Virus record (IMG/VR): IMGVR_UViG_3300005821_000002
Location: 32,487 to 96,486 of that record
Direction: 5' to 3' (one strand)
DNA length: 64,000 nt
Source of the DNA: a virus
Below, in pieces: positions 46,278-54,899 of this stretch. A program made the translations under genes and the position numbers. The notes under the pieces were generated by a model, which was not told the DNA's origin, ran no database searches, and saw nothing but the letters and a program-made list of their open reading frames with translations. Within the stretch, counting starts at the first letter, position 1. Each line of letters begins with the position of its first letter.

Positions 46278-46730
46278 ATGTTTATTGAAAGACTACAAGA
46301 CCTAAGTATATTTCATTGGTTGCAGGATGATATCCTGGTTACTTATACAACGGTTAAGGTGAACGACGGCTTTCCACAAGAAGACTTACAAATTCCTTCA
46401 GTCTCGGTTGAATCACATGATATTCGTCCTAGACAAAAGGAGTTGGGTAATAGAAAAAGTAGACGACAGCGAATGTGGACTATAGAAATAATTGCGTCTA
46501 ATAAAGCCCAAAGAGATGAGCTTACGTCTATTGTTTTAGAAGACTTGGAATATGGAATTCCCGTTTATGATTATAATGAGGGTTTTCCACCATCCATTTC
46601 CCCAACGGAATTAGGGCTATTACGTCCTATAGATTGGGAAGTGAGGACGGTAAGGATTTTTCCAGACTTGGTTGAGAAGTTGTACTGGAGAAACACTATA
46701 AGATTTTTTACAGAATATAACGCAATTTAG
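46278..46730 (+). CDS. tail terminator/completion protein candidate
   Basis: 150 residues. PSVSVESHDIRPRQKELGNR, then MWTIEIIASNKAQRDELTSI and a long strand LRPIDWEVRTVRI, matches the alpha/beta plan of tail-terminator proteins that cap the tube. Directly precedes the tail-tube gene. Confidence 0.6.
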   Translation: MFIERLQDLSIFHWLQDDILVTYTTVKVNDGFPQEDLQIPSVSVESHDIRPRQKELGNRKSRRQRMWTIEIIASNKAQRDELTSIVLEDLEYGIPVYDYNEGFPPSISPTELGLLRPIDWEVRTVRIFPDLVEKLYWRNTIRFFTEYNAI

Positions 46731-46741
46731 GAGGAAGTTAG

Positions 46742-47932
46742 ATGGCTAGAAGAGTAGCAATACCATCTAAGCACGTCCAATTAAAACTAGTTGGCGAAAG
46801 GGATTCGTTAGTAATTCCAAGAATTCAGCGTTTGTCACTTAATGCAGATAGACCATCAACTGATATTGATGAGTTAGGTAACAGACTACACGCTGGAACT
46901 GTGGAAGATGTTCCTAACGTAACTGCGACATTCCAGGCGATGGATGTTGGTATCAAACTGTTCTCAATTTTGACAGGTACAGATGCCACTTCTTACCCTG
47001 CGTCAGGTGTGAGTATTTCTGAGATTGGTGAGGTAGACCTTATCGCAGCAATCAAAGATTACACAGTGGAAGATTATGTGAAATTTGCTCATGCTCGTAA
47101 ATGTACTGTTCGTGATTTTTCATTCAACTATTCAGTTGATGGAGAATCAACCGAAGAGTATACACTAATTGGTACGCAGAAACGTTGGTTCAAGAATGAT
47201 GTTGTTGTTGATAAGTTCATTACTGGAACAGATTCATTCACACTCAATGAGACACCTGTGGCATTGAAGAATGGAAATGATTGTTTGACAGTAATTATGG
47301 ATGGTGTGTATCTCGAAGAGGTTGCATCATCACCAGCAACGGGTGAATATGAAGTAACAGGTACAACCCTGTCAACTTTTGACACTCGTACAAGTCAAGT
47401 ACTAGCGATTTACCAAGCAACGCCAACAGGAACTAACTGGAGCGATGTAGACGATGACACAATGCCAGCCGCTATCCGTGGTTTAGATGTACCCGTAGTA
47501 TTACTGGCAAATGGTATTGACAGAGTACAATCAGTTACGCTGAATGGTACTTTCAATCCTGAAACAGTACGTGAAATGGGTAACCGTGATGTTGTTGGTT
47601 ATCAGTTACAAGTTCCTAGTGTGACAGGTACTATCACAGTGCTTGACACCGATACAGAACTTGTTTCTCTGTTCACAACTGGAGAATTGAACCCAGCAGA
47701 CACAGAATTTCAGGCTTCAGAGTATACAGCGTCTGGTATCAGTTTGGACATCAAGATGCAAGACCCTACTGATAAAGTAGACCCGTTTACTATTTTGAAA
47801 ACTGTATATATACCTACGATAATCGTAACAAGTGATGGGTTCACATCAAACGTGAATGCCAACGCACAACAGACATTTGATATTAAATCAGAAGATGGTG
47901 ACATTCAAGTTTTCGAAGGCGAACGTTCATAA
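46742..47932 (+). CDS. major tail tube protein
   Basis: 396 residues, beta-rich. Two similar halves (VTATFQAMDVGIKLFSIL... and VTGTITVLDTDTELVSLFTT...) suggest a duplicated tube domain. A terminator follows, as for an abundant virion protein. No sheath gene is adjacent. Confidence 0.75.
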   Translation: MARRVAIPSKHVQLKLVGERDSLVIPRIQRLSLNADRPSTDIDELGNRLHAGTVEDVPNVTATFQAMDVGIKLFSILTGTDATSYPASGVSISEIGEVDLIAAIKDYTVEDYVKFAHARKCTVRDFSFNYSVDGESTEEYTLIGTQKRWFKNDVVVDKFITGTDSFTLNETPVALKNGNDCLTVIMDGVYLEEVASSPATGEYEVTGTTLSTFDTRTSQVLAIYQATPTGTNWSDVDDDTMPAAIRGLDVPVVLLANGIDRVQSVTLNGTFNPETVREMGNRDVVGYQLQVPSVTGTITVLDTDTELVSLFTTGELNPADTEFQASEYTASGISLDIKMQDPTDKVDPFTILKTVYIPTIIVTSDGFTSNVNANAQQTFDIKSEDGDIQVFEGERS

Positions 47933-47962
47933 TTTTCTGAATACATAGCCAAAAGGGATTAC

Positions 47963-48010
47963 AAAAGGGGCTACATACAATCATTGATTGGTATGTGGTC
48001 CCTTTCCTTA
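47963..48010 (+). terminator. terminator after tail tube gene
   Basis: Imperfect long hairpin: AAAGGGGCTACATAC-AATCA pairs with TGATTGGTATGTGGTCCCTTT (one bulge, two non-Watson-Crick sites), followed by CCTTAATT. Lies 30 bases after the tail-tube stop. Confidence 0.7.
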
Positions 48011-48027
48011 ATTATAGGAGCGGAGAA

Positions 48028-48762
48028 ATGAAAAATGTAGAAAGAAATGACGTAGATATTACCAAACTTTTTAGGTACAAGACAGAAGTTGAGGTAAAGG
48101 ATGAAATGACCGGTGATAGTGGTAAGTTTTACTTACGTATTATCGGTGATGCTGATTTAAATAGAGCAAGAGTATTTGGTCTACGTAAAGCAGCACAGTT
48201 GCGAAAGGAATTAAAAGACCCAGAATCAGAAATAAGAGAAGCCTATATTACAGAGTTCACAGATGTTGTTTCAAATGAACTATTAATAGAGAGTATTCTT
48301 ATCATGAGAACTGGAGAAATGCAACGGGAAATTGTAAATATGACGGATGTTCCTGAACCTAAAGTCCCTAAGAGCACTGCACCACAGGAAAAACAAGAGG
48401 CTTTTCAATTAGAAGTAGATTCTTATGAAGAAAGATATCGTAAAGAATATGGAAAAAATGCTAAAAAAATAGAAAAGAGAGAAAGAAAAGCTTTTGAAGG
48501 TATTGATGCTACAGAGCTTTATGCACTATATGAAGGAACGGTCATTGATAGAATGTGTACAGAAGAAATGACCACAAGATACTATGAAATGTGTGTTTTC
48601 ACGGGTACATATGGTGATCCTGATTATAAAAAAAGAGCTTTTGCTGATTTTGAAGAGTTTGACAACGCATCATCTCATTTGAAAGATAGATTGATGGAAC
48701 AATACAGACACTTAGAACTTGGAATGTCAGAACTAAAAAAATTACCAGAAGCAACGGAATAG
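48028..48762 (+). CDS. tail assembly chaperone (zero-frame product)
   Basis: 244 residues from the ATG at 48028 with GGAG/GGAGAA upstream; the frame extends to 47995 inside the terminator. Helical and charged. Between tail tube and tape measure, the place of gpG. Near its end is the slippery run CTA AAA AAA TTA, which would allow -1 frameshifting into the next frame. Confidence 0.75.
   Translation: MKNVERNDVDITKLFRYKTEVEVKDEMTGDSGKFYLRIIGDADLNRARVFGLRKAAQLRKELKDPESEIREAYITEFTDVVSNELLIESILIMRTGEMQREIVNMTDVPEPKVPKSTAPQEKQEAFQLEVDSYEERYRKEYGKNAKKIEKRERKAFEGIDATELYALYEGTVIDRMCTEEMTTRYYEMCVFTGTYGDPDYKKRAFADFEEFDNASSHLKDRLMEQYRHLELGMSELKKLPEATE
48735..48741 (+). promoter_or_regulatory. programmed -1 ribosomal frameshift site
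   Basis: A-AAA-AAA in the zero frame of the chaperone gene, seven codons before its stop. Slipping back one base gives ATT-ACC-AGA... and continues without a stop into the frame ending at 49037. Confidence 0.75.
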
Positions 48763-48773
48763 CAAGTTTATGG

Positions 48774-49037
48774 ATGGTTTACAAAAATAGCCATCTTCCG
48801 TTGCATGAGGGTTTACCTCCAGTAGATGAATTACCTTGGACAATTAGTTACGTAATGAAGAAAAGAACACAAATTGATTCTTTCAACGAATTACCAAAAG
48901 AAAAGCGCCCACCAGATAGTATATTATGGTATGGGACTCCCGAAGAATTAGATATTTGGTTCGACAAAGTGCTTGATAGAAAGGAAACACCGGGCCAAGA
49001 AGTTATATTAGATATTAGAGAAGACGAAATAGGATAA
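48774..49037 (+). CDS. tail assembly chaperone, -1 frameshift extension
   Basis: The first ATG is at 48774, but no ribosome site precedes it; the frame is open back to the slippery site at 48735-48741. I therefore read it as the C-terminal part of a gpG-T-like fusion of about 335 residues. Contains LPWTISYVMKKRTQIDSF and a proline-rich middle. Ends 8 bases before the tape measure. Confidence 0.75.
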   Translation: MVYKNSHLPLHEGLPPVDELPWTISYVMKKRTQIDSFNELPKEKRPPDSILWYGTPEELDIWFDKVLDRKETPGQEVILDIREDEIG

Positions 49038-49044
49038 TATACAA

Positions 49045-52000
49045 ATGTCACCAGTCAGAGGAACAGCGGTTGCCGGAAACCAGGGCCAACGTGTACAAGC
49101 ATCTATGAGAGCGCTTGTAAAAGAGTTGCAAGCTATTGCTACTCAGGCCAATCTTACGGACGATCAATTAGAACGATTTGAACAAATATTAAATACCATA
49201 AGTGGTGCCAGTGGTCAATTTGCTCCTAAAATGGCAAAAGTAGCTTCAGCTATCAACGAGATGGCTGGGGCATTGGCGTCTGCTGGTTCTCCTAACCGTG
49301 TTACTCAAATCAATGCTGTAAGACAAGCACTATTTCAATTAGCTAAAGATTATGAAAGGGTAGGAACTGTCCAGCGTCAAATGCAAATGATTTCTGGACT
49401 ACCGCCACAAGAAAGATTAAGAGCCGGTATGGAATACCGGAGTGAATATCAAACACAAGCTGGTTATTTGCAAAAAGCTGCCATGACTGCTCAACCACAA
49501 GACTTGGCAGGTCAATCAGCAGCAGCAATACGAGATCAAATTGGTGCTAGAGCAACCGCACTACGACTTGCTGATGAAATGCAGAATAAACTTCTCCAAC
49601 AGTCTGTTGAAGAAAAGAAAATAACCATAGAAGTAGAAAGACGTGCTACCGCAGAACAACAAACTATTGTGGCTCTTCAACAAGCTGTAGAACTTCGTAG
49701 AGAGGGATTTAGACAATCACTTACTGGAAGGAGGGGTTTACAAGAACGTATGACAGAGGGAAGACCATTAGGTGTTGCTGCTGGTGAGGGCAGACTTGGG
49801 GCACTCTCTGATGAAAAGTCCATTGGACAAATTCTTCAAAAGTATCGTGGTTTTATTGGTACTGATGTTGGTGTAGAAAATCTTCGTAAAAGAATGGAAG
49901 CTCTTGGAATTACTAATGCAAGGGTAACATCTGCAACGGAGGAACTATCCACTGGTGTTAGAACGTTTGGGTTTGCTATTGATAGAAATGATGGTTCTGT
50001 AGCGAGAGCTACGGTAAGAATGGATCGTTTCGGTAACATAATGAGAGATGTTGGTACTAGATTTAGAAGTTGGTCATCTGCCATTAGTAATAACCTGATA
50101 AAAGTTGTACAATGGGGTCTAGCAACAGGTGTGGTATATGGAATTATGAGAGGGTTCCGTCAAGTACTAAAGGAAATAATTGACATAGAAAGTGAATTAG
50201 CCAATGTACAAATTGCATTAGGAAAAGGTGCTGGCGATTTAAATACAATATTCAAAGAAGCAGCAGAAGTAGCCAATCTTACAAGTTCAAGTGTAAAAGG
50301 TGTAATAGAAGGTTATACATTAGCTTACCAAGCTGCTGGTGAATTTGAAGACCCAACGTTGAGAGCAGCCGCTGCAAATAATCTATTACAAGAATCTATG
50401 ATCCTTGCAACACTTTCAGGCACAAATCAAGCTGAAGCAATGGATACACTTGTTGGTGCTTTACGTCAGACGGGTCAAGAACTTACAGACGGGCGTGAGC
50501 TATTAGATAGATGGGTAGCAGTATCCCGTGAATCTAATGTATCATTGAATACACTAGCACAAACTTATGCTATTGTAGGAGCTACAGCAAAAGGTCTTGG
50601 TCTATCATTTGAAGAATTGAACGCTCTTACAGCCACACTAGCGGAAGCAACTGGTTTATCAGCAACAGAAACTGGTAATGCTATCCGTGGTATTGTGGCT
50701 GGTTTTCAAACAGCTCAAGCTGAAAAGGTTCTGGATAAGTTTGGTATTGAAACTAGAAAGGCTACGGGAGAGCTTCGTAACTTCTGGGATTTGTTAAATG
50801 AGGTTTCATTCTTGTTGCAAAGTGGTGCTATTTCGGGAGCAGAACTTACAGAGATTGCAAACGCTATTGGTGGAGGTTATCGTCGTGGTGCTCAAGTACA
50901 AACAATTCTTGAGGGTATGTCTAGAGCACAGCAACTTGTAGGAGTGCAGATGAATGCTTCTGGAGAAGCTGCTGATGCACTTGATACAAAGATGGCAACA
51001 TTACAATCTGCAATAACTCGATTGGGAAATGCATTTACTAATCTTGCACAAGGTTTAGGAGATGAGGGTGGTTTTCTAGGTGCGTCTAGAGGAATCGTAG
51101 AAGTTCTGACACTCTTTGTGAATGTTTTAGACAGCTTAGTTTCTGGCTTGGGTAAAGCCACACCACTGTTGTTAACATTTGGTGCTGCTTGGTTAGCACT
51201 TCAAAGTGGGCAAGGGAAAGCACTGTTAGGAAGACCGGCTGGAGGACTTCTCACAGGAGCTGCAAGAGCGGTTGCACCACAAGGTTCAAATCTAATACAA
51301 GATCGTTTAGGTGGACAGTATGGATTTGCAGCCGGATATACTAGAGGTGGTGCCGCTGGTGCAATACGGGGTGGTGTACAAGCAAAATTAGGAGGAATAG
51401 ACCCTCTTTCATTAATGGCCGCAGTTGGGCCTGCATTACTTACTATAGCAGATACTATAAAAAAACCAGCCGGTGAGCAGGTAGAAGGGTATGAAAAAGC
51501 TGGTGTTCAGATCGCAGGAGGTATCGCAGGAGCACTTATTGCTGGTCCTATAGGTGCTATTCTTGGTAGTACAATCGGTGGTGCATTTGCTGACGCTGTA
51601 CTTGATGAAGACAGAGAGATTGGTGGTCGTTTAGCAGAACACTTCTTGAGAGCTTCTGAAGATGGTGATAGGGATGAGCCTAGAGCAACATTAAATGAAG
51701 AACTTACACGCTCATTACACCCTCTTGTACGATTAGGTGCTGACCTTGCTTCATTTTCAGCTCGTATAGTAGAATGGGTTGGACCAGCAAGAGGGAGTGG
51801 AATTGGTCAAACACCAGACGAAGTATTTGAATCTGAAGATGTTCTTATTGGTTTATTACAGGGTCAAATTGGTTCAGGTCTAATTCAGGGACTAATTACT
51901 GATGAACAACGAGCACAGTTTGAAGAACTTTGGGGTGAAATGATTCAGGAGGGAATAGAAGCAGGTGATATTAGTGGTCCATTCAGAAAATCGGTTCAGG

Positions 52001-53547
52001 AAGGTATACCAGAAATTGAGAGCACAGCAGAAAATGTAGTGAAGGCATTTATAGAAGAATCTCAAAGACAGTTTGTATTAGGTGATATAGATGTAAGTGA
52101 TATGTTTGGTATATCTGAACTTTCTGTTCAAACAGTAGCCCCAGCACTCTCTCAATTGAAAGAAGCGCTTTCTTTGGCGGGAGTTGATATAGGAGTTAAT
52201 GAGTTAACAGATAGTTATCTAGACTTAGATGACGCATCTAGGCAATTACTTGATACATCATCTAGGCAAGTAATTTCAGCGGCTGACCAATTAGATTATT
52301 TGAAAGACCATGTTCTAAGAACAGATGAAGTTTCAGATGCAACAGTAAAATACAACACTGCTTTAGCGAACCTTGCTGTTCTACAACAAGTGATTTCACA
52401 ACGCCAAGTACTAGCAAAAGTTGATGAACGTCCCGTTGTTGATCTTGGTAGACTAACACCACAACAAATACAACAGGTTAGAATAGAAGCTGATAGGGTA
52501 CGTGATCAGTACGCCAGCGCTTTTGCAGATGGTGATGAAGAAGGAGCAGCATTATGGATTGAGGCTATGGGTGATGTTCTTATTACTGAAGGTGAGGGTA
52601 TTGGTAAGGCATTTTGGGGTGAATTCTTTGATCAAGACCCAGAATATATCAAAACTGCAATTGAAAACTTAGGATTAGAAGATGCCATAAAGGAAGCCAC
52701 ACAATTTGGTTTACGTGACTTACGTGATCAGTTAGGAGTAGCCGACTTCCCAGCTTTGATGCGTAGATACGAACAAGTAAAAGGTACAATAACTAGTGTA
52801 TTCCCAGATTACGATGTACAAGAAGAACCACAGGGCTTGATTTTGAAGGATGGTTTTAGAACAATACATGCTGACATGACACTATTCAATCTAGCTATGC
52901 AAGATTTGATTGATGTAAATGAACAGCAATTAGAGGGTGTGTGGAACTTACCATCGGGAATGACAGCAATGGTCGCTTGGAGTTCCTTATTCTCACGTGA
53001 TATATCATCAGGAAGTTCTGCTGCATTTCCGTTTGAAATGGGAGATGGTACCGGAATAGTTGAAACAGCGGGTGGTAGAGCAACACCACCACCAAGCGGT
53101 GAAATATTCACAGATGCTAATATGACTCCTGAGTTACAAGCGTTGAAAGATAAAGTTGATAGATTGGATGCCTTAGTTGAACTTGGTGCTAGAGAAGCTG
53201 GAGTTGGAGTACAAGATTACGCAGCACTAAAAGATGACGCAGAGGTAGCACGTGGGGATTATATGGCAGCTTTTTACCAAGCTGTTAAAGAAACAAATCT
53301 TGGTGCAGGGGGAGTTGGTACAGGAGATTTAACTGCACAGGAACCAGTAACCACTGAAAGTATTGTACAGAGCTTTCAAGAAGCATTTCAATTAGAAAAT
53401 ACGATAGAACTAAATGCAAGTATTAGACTAGTAGTAGACGGTAGAACACTAGCCAGCGTTGTAAAGCAATATCTGTTTGAGGACTTAGTACAAGCCGCAG
53501 ATAGATCGCTTGGTGGTGGTAGTGGCTACGTAATAGAGGCTGAATAA
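49045..53547 (+). CDS. tail tape measure protein
   Basis: 1500 residues. Long helical N-terminal third, the TMP-like core (RFRSWSSAISNNLIKVVQWG; AGEFEDPTLRAAAANNLLQE), hydrophobic segments near residue 705 and 825-855 (GGIAGALIAGPIGAILGSTI), and an acidic C-terminus. Sets tail length and is ejected with DNA; a length near 1500 residues would imply a tail of roughly 200 nm by the usual rule. No peptidase or lysozyme motif was seen. Confidence 0.93.
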   Translation: MSPVRGTAVAGNQGQRVQASMRALVKELQAIATQANLTDDQLERFEQILNTISGASGQFAPKMAKVASAINEMAGALASAGSPNRVTQINAVRQALFQLAKDYERVGTVQRQMQMISGLPPQERLRAGMEYRSEYQTQAGYLQKAAMTAQPQDLAGQSAAAIRDQIGARATALRLADEMQNKLLQQSVEEKKITIEVERRATAEQQTIVALQQAVELRREGFRQSLTGRRGLQERMTEGRPLGVAAGEGRLGALSDEKSIGQILQKYRGFIGTDVGVENLRKRMEALGITNARVTSATEELSTGVRTFGFAIDRNDGSVARATVRMDRFGNIMRDVGTRFRSWSSAISNNLIKVVQWGLATGVVYGIMRGFRQVLKEIIDIESELANVQIALGKGAGDLNTIFKEAAEVANLTSSSVKGVIEGYTLAYQAAGEFEDPTLRAAAANNLLQESMILATLSGTNQAEAMDTLVGALRQTGQELTDGRELLDRWVAVSRESNVSLNTLAQTYAIVGATAKGLGLSFEELNALTATLAEATGLSATETGNAIRGIVAGFQTAQAEKVLDKFGIETRKATGELRNFWDLLNEVSFLLQSGAISGAELTEIANAIGGGYRRGAQVQTILEGMSRAQQLVGVQMNASGEAADALDTKMATLQSAITRLGNAFTNLAQGLGDEGGFLGASRGIVEVLTLFVNVLDSLVSGLGKATPLLLTFGAAWLALQSGQGKALLGRPAGGLLTGAARAVAPQGSNLIQDRLGGQYGFAAGYTRGGAAGAIRGGVQAKLGGIDPLSLMAAVGPALLTIADTIKKPAGEQVEGYEKAGVQIAGGIAGALIAGPIGAILGSTIGGAFADAVLDEDREIGGRLAEHFLRASEDGDRDEPRATLNEELTRSLHPLVRLGADLASFSARIVEWVGPARGSGIGQTPDEVFESEDVLIGLLQGQIGSGLIQGLITDEQRAQFEELWGEMIQEGIEAGDISGPFRKSVQEGIPEIESTAENVVKAFIEESQRQFVLGDIDVSDMFGISELSVQTVAPALSQLKEALSLAGVDIGVNELTDSYLDLDDASRQLLDTSSRQVISAADQLDYLKDHVLRTDEVSDATVKYNTALANLAVLQQVISQRQVLAKVDERPVVDLGRLTPQQIQQVRIEADRVRDQYASAFADGDEEGAALWIEAMGDVLITEGEGIGKAFWGEFFDQDPEYIKTAIENLGLEDAIKEATQFGLRDLRDQLGVADFPALMRRYEQVKGTITSVFPDYDVQEEPQGLILKDGFRTIHADMTLFNLAMQDLIDVNEQQLEGVWNLPSGMTAMVAWSSLFSRDISSGSSAAFPFEMGDGTGIVETAGGRATPPPSGEIFTDANMTPELQALKDKVDRLDALVELGAREAGVGVQDYAALKDDAEVARGDYMAAFYQAVKETNLGAGGVGTGDLTAQEPVTTESIVQSFQEAFQLENTIELNASIRLVVDGRTLASVVKQYLFEDLVQAADRSLGGGSGYVIEAE

Positions 53548-53912
53548 TGTCTTCAATTTGGAAACTAGATGGACAAGATATATACGTAGATCAGTTTAAT
53601 CAAGCTGGTAAAGGGGAATCAGCAGAACTAAACCCTTTGAACTCCACAGCTAGTATTCATCACAAGATTTTTGAAGCTGATGATGAATTACAGTTTCAAG
53701 GAACGGTGATAGGAGAAACTTATGAAGGAAATATACGGGATACCTATCTATCAGAGGTCACACTTATCAGTGATTTGGCTTCAGGTGGCTATACTGTTTA
53801 CGTCACTAATGTACAGTCCGTCAGACTCCAGTCATTTTCTCAATTTGTAGATTATGCACAAGCAGTGACCGCACCAGTTTATAGAATTACAGTGACCGCC
53901 AAGGTTGTATAA
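53547..53912 (+). CDS. tail-tip region protein
   Basis: 121 residues, beta-rich (LQFQGTVIGETYEGNIRDTY). Overlaps the tape measure stop and the next start by one base each. Position fits a small distal-tail component. Confidence 0.55.
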   Translation: MSSIWKLDGQDIYVDQFNQAGKGESAELNPLNSTASIHHKIFEADDELQFQGTVIGETYEGNIRDTYLSEVTLISDLASGGYTVYVTNVQSVRLQSFSQFVDYAQAVTAPVYRITVTAKVV

Positions 53913-54892
53913 TGGTTAAAGAGCTTACGTATAGTATAACAGGAATAGGTGCTGACGATTTAGAAGCGGTCACAGTACGTGAAGCATACAACTCTCCTTC
54001 GGCGGGTTGTGTTATCACTGCATATGATACTACACTGGGTCTAGGTGATTCTGTCTCTGTGTCTTTAGGTTATGGTGGTAGTAATACTAAGCTATTTCAA
54101 GGTTTCGTACAACAAATAGAACACAGTGTTCCAACTCATACAATAACTATAACATGTGAAGACGTTCTTACTAGAGCCGTGAACTATTTTATAGCATCGG
54201 ATGATCCAGAAAATCCACTATCTTATTCTAATATACAGTCAGAAGATTTTGTAGAAAATATATTAGCTGAAGCAGAAATAACTAACTATGAGGCAGATGT
54301 TCCAGCATCGTACACATGGGCAACAGATGCTCCTGCTGAAGTAAATCTAGTTACAGCTTGGCAAGCAGCAAGTGAAATGGCAAATATGTTAGCGTGGCAC
54401 ATCTATGCTGATAGAAATGGTAAAGTATGGTTCAATGATCGTAGACCTTATGATAGTGGTACTGACAGTGCTGATTTTACATATGACGAGACTGCTGGGA
54501 CAGATGTACTATCTCTACAATATCATAAATCAATTGAAGAATTGAGAAATCGTGTGGTTGTTTACGGTAGAGAAGGTATACAGGCTACAGCATCACAAGT
54601 AAGTCCTTACTTATACTCATCTACTTATTACAAGACTGCTGTAGTAGGACATCCATTGATACAAACACAGGATCAGGCACAGAGAACAGCGGATTTCAAC
54701 TTGGAGCTTTACAACCGTCTTACACAGGTAGTAAGTATGACAGTAGAAGGTGATCCAAGTTTAGAGGCAAGAAAGTTTGTAGATATTACTGGTAGTACTT
54801 TTACTACAGTTAGTGGATTATGGTTTATTTATTCTGTACAACACAAATTTGGTAATCAAGGTTATACAGTAGATATGCATTGTACGCAATAG
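53912..54892 (+). CDS. tail hub protein (late control D / gp27-like)
   Basis: 326 residues. SVSLGYGGSNTKLFQGFVQQ, TITCEDVLTRAVNYF, then GKVWFNDRRPYDSG, and a final LWFIYSVQHKFGNQGYTVDM, as in gpD/gp27-like hubs. Forms the ring joining tube to tip. Followed by a related hub in the next gene. Confidence 0.7.
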   Translation: MVKELTYSITGIGADDLEAVTVREAYNSPSAGCVITAYDTTLGLGDSVSVSLGYGGSNTKLFQGFVQQIEHSVPTHTITITCEDVLTRAVNYFIASDDPENPLSYSNIQSEDFVENILAEAEITNYEADVPASYTWATDAPAEVNLVTAWQAASEMANMLAWHIYADRNGKVWFNDRRPYDSGTDSADFTYDETAGTDVLSLQYHKSIEELRNRVVVYGREGIQATASQVSPYLYSSTYYKTAVVGHPLIQTQDQAQRTADFNLELYNRLTQVVSMTVEGDPSLEARKFVDITGSTFTTVSGLWFIYSVQHKFGNQGYTVDMHCTQ

Positions 54893-54899
54893 GTGAGGA

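Noticed and set aside
46742-47932. Tail sheath (contractile tail)
   Set aside because: The protein looks like a tube protein with a duplicated domain; no separate sheath or baseplate set is seen and the tape measure is followed by siphovirus-like hubs.
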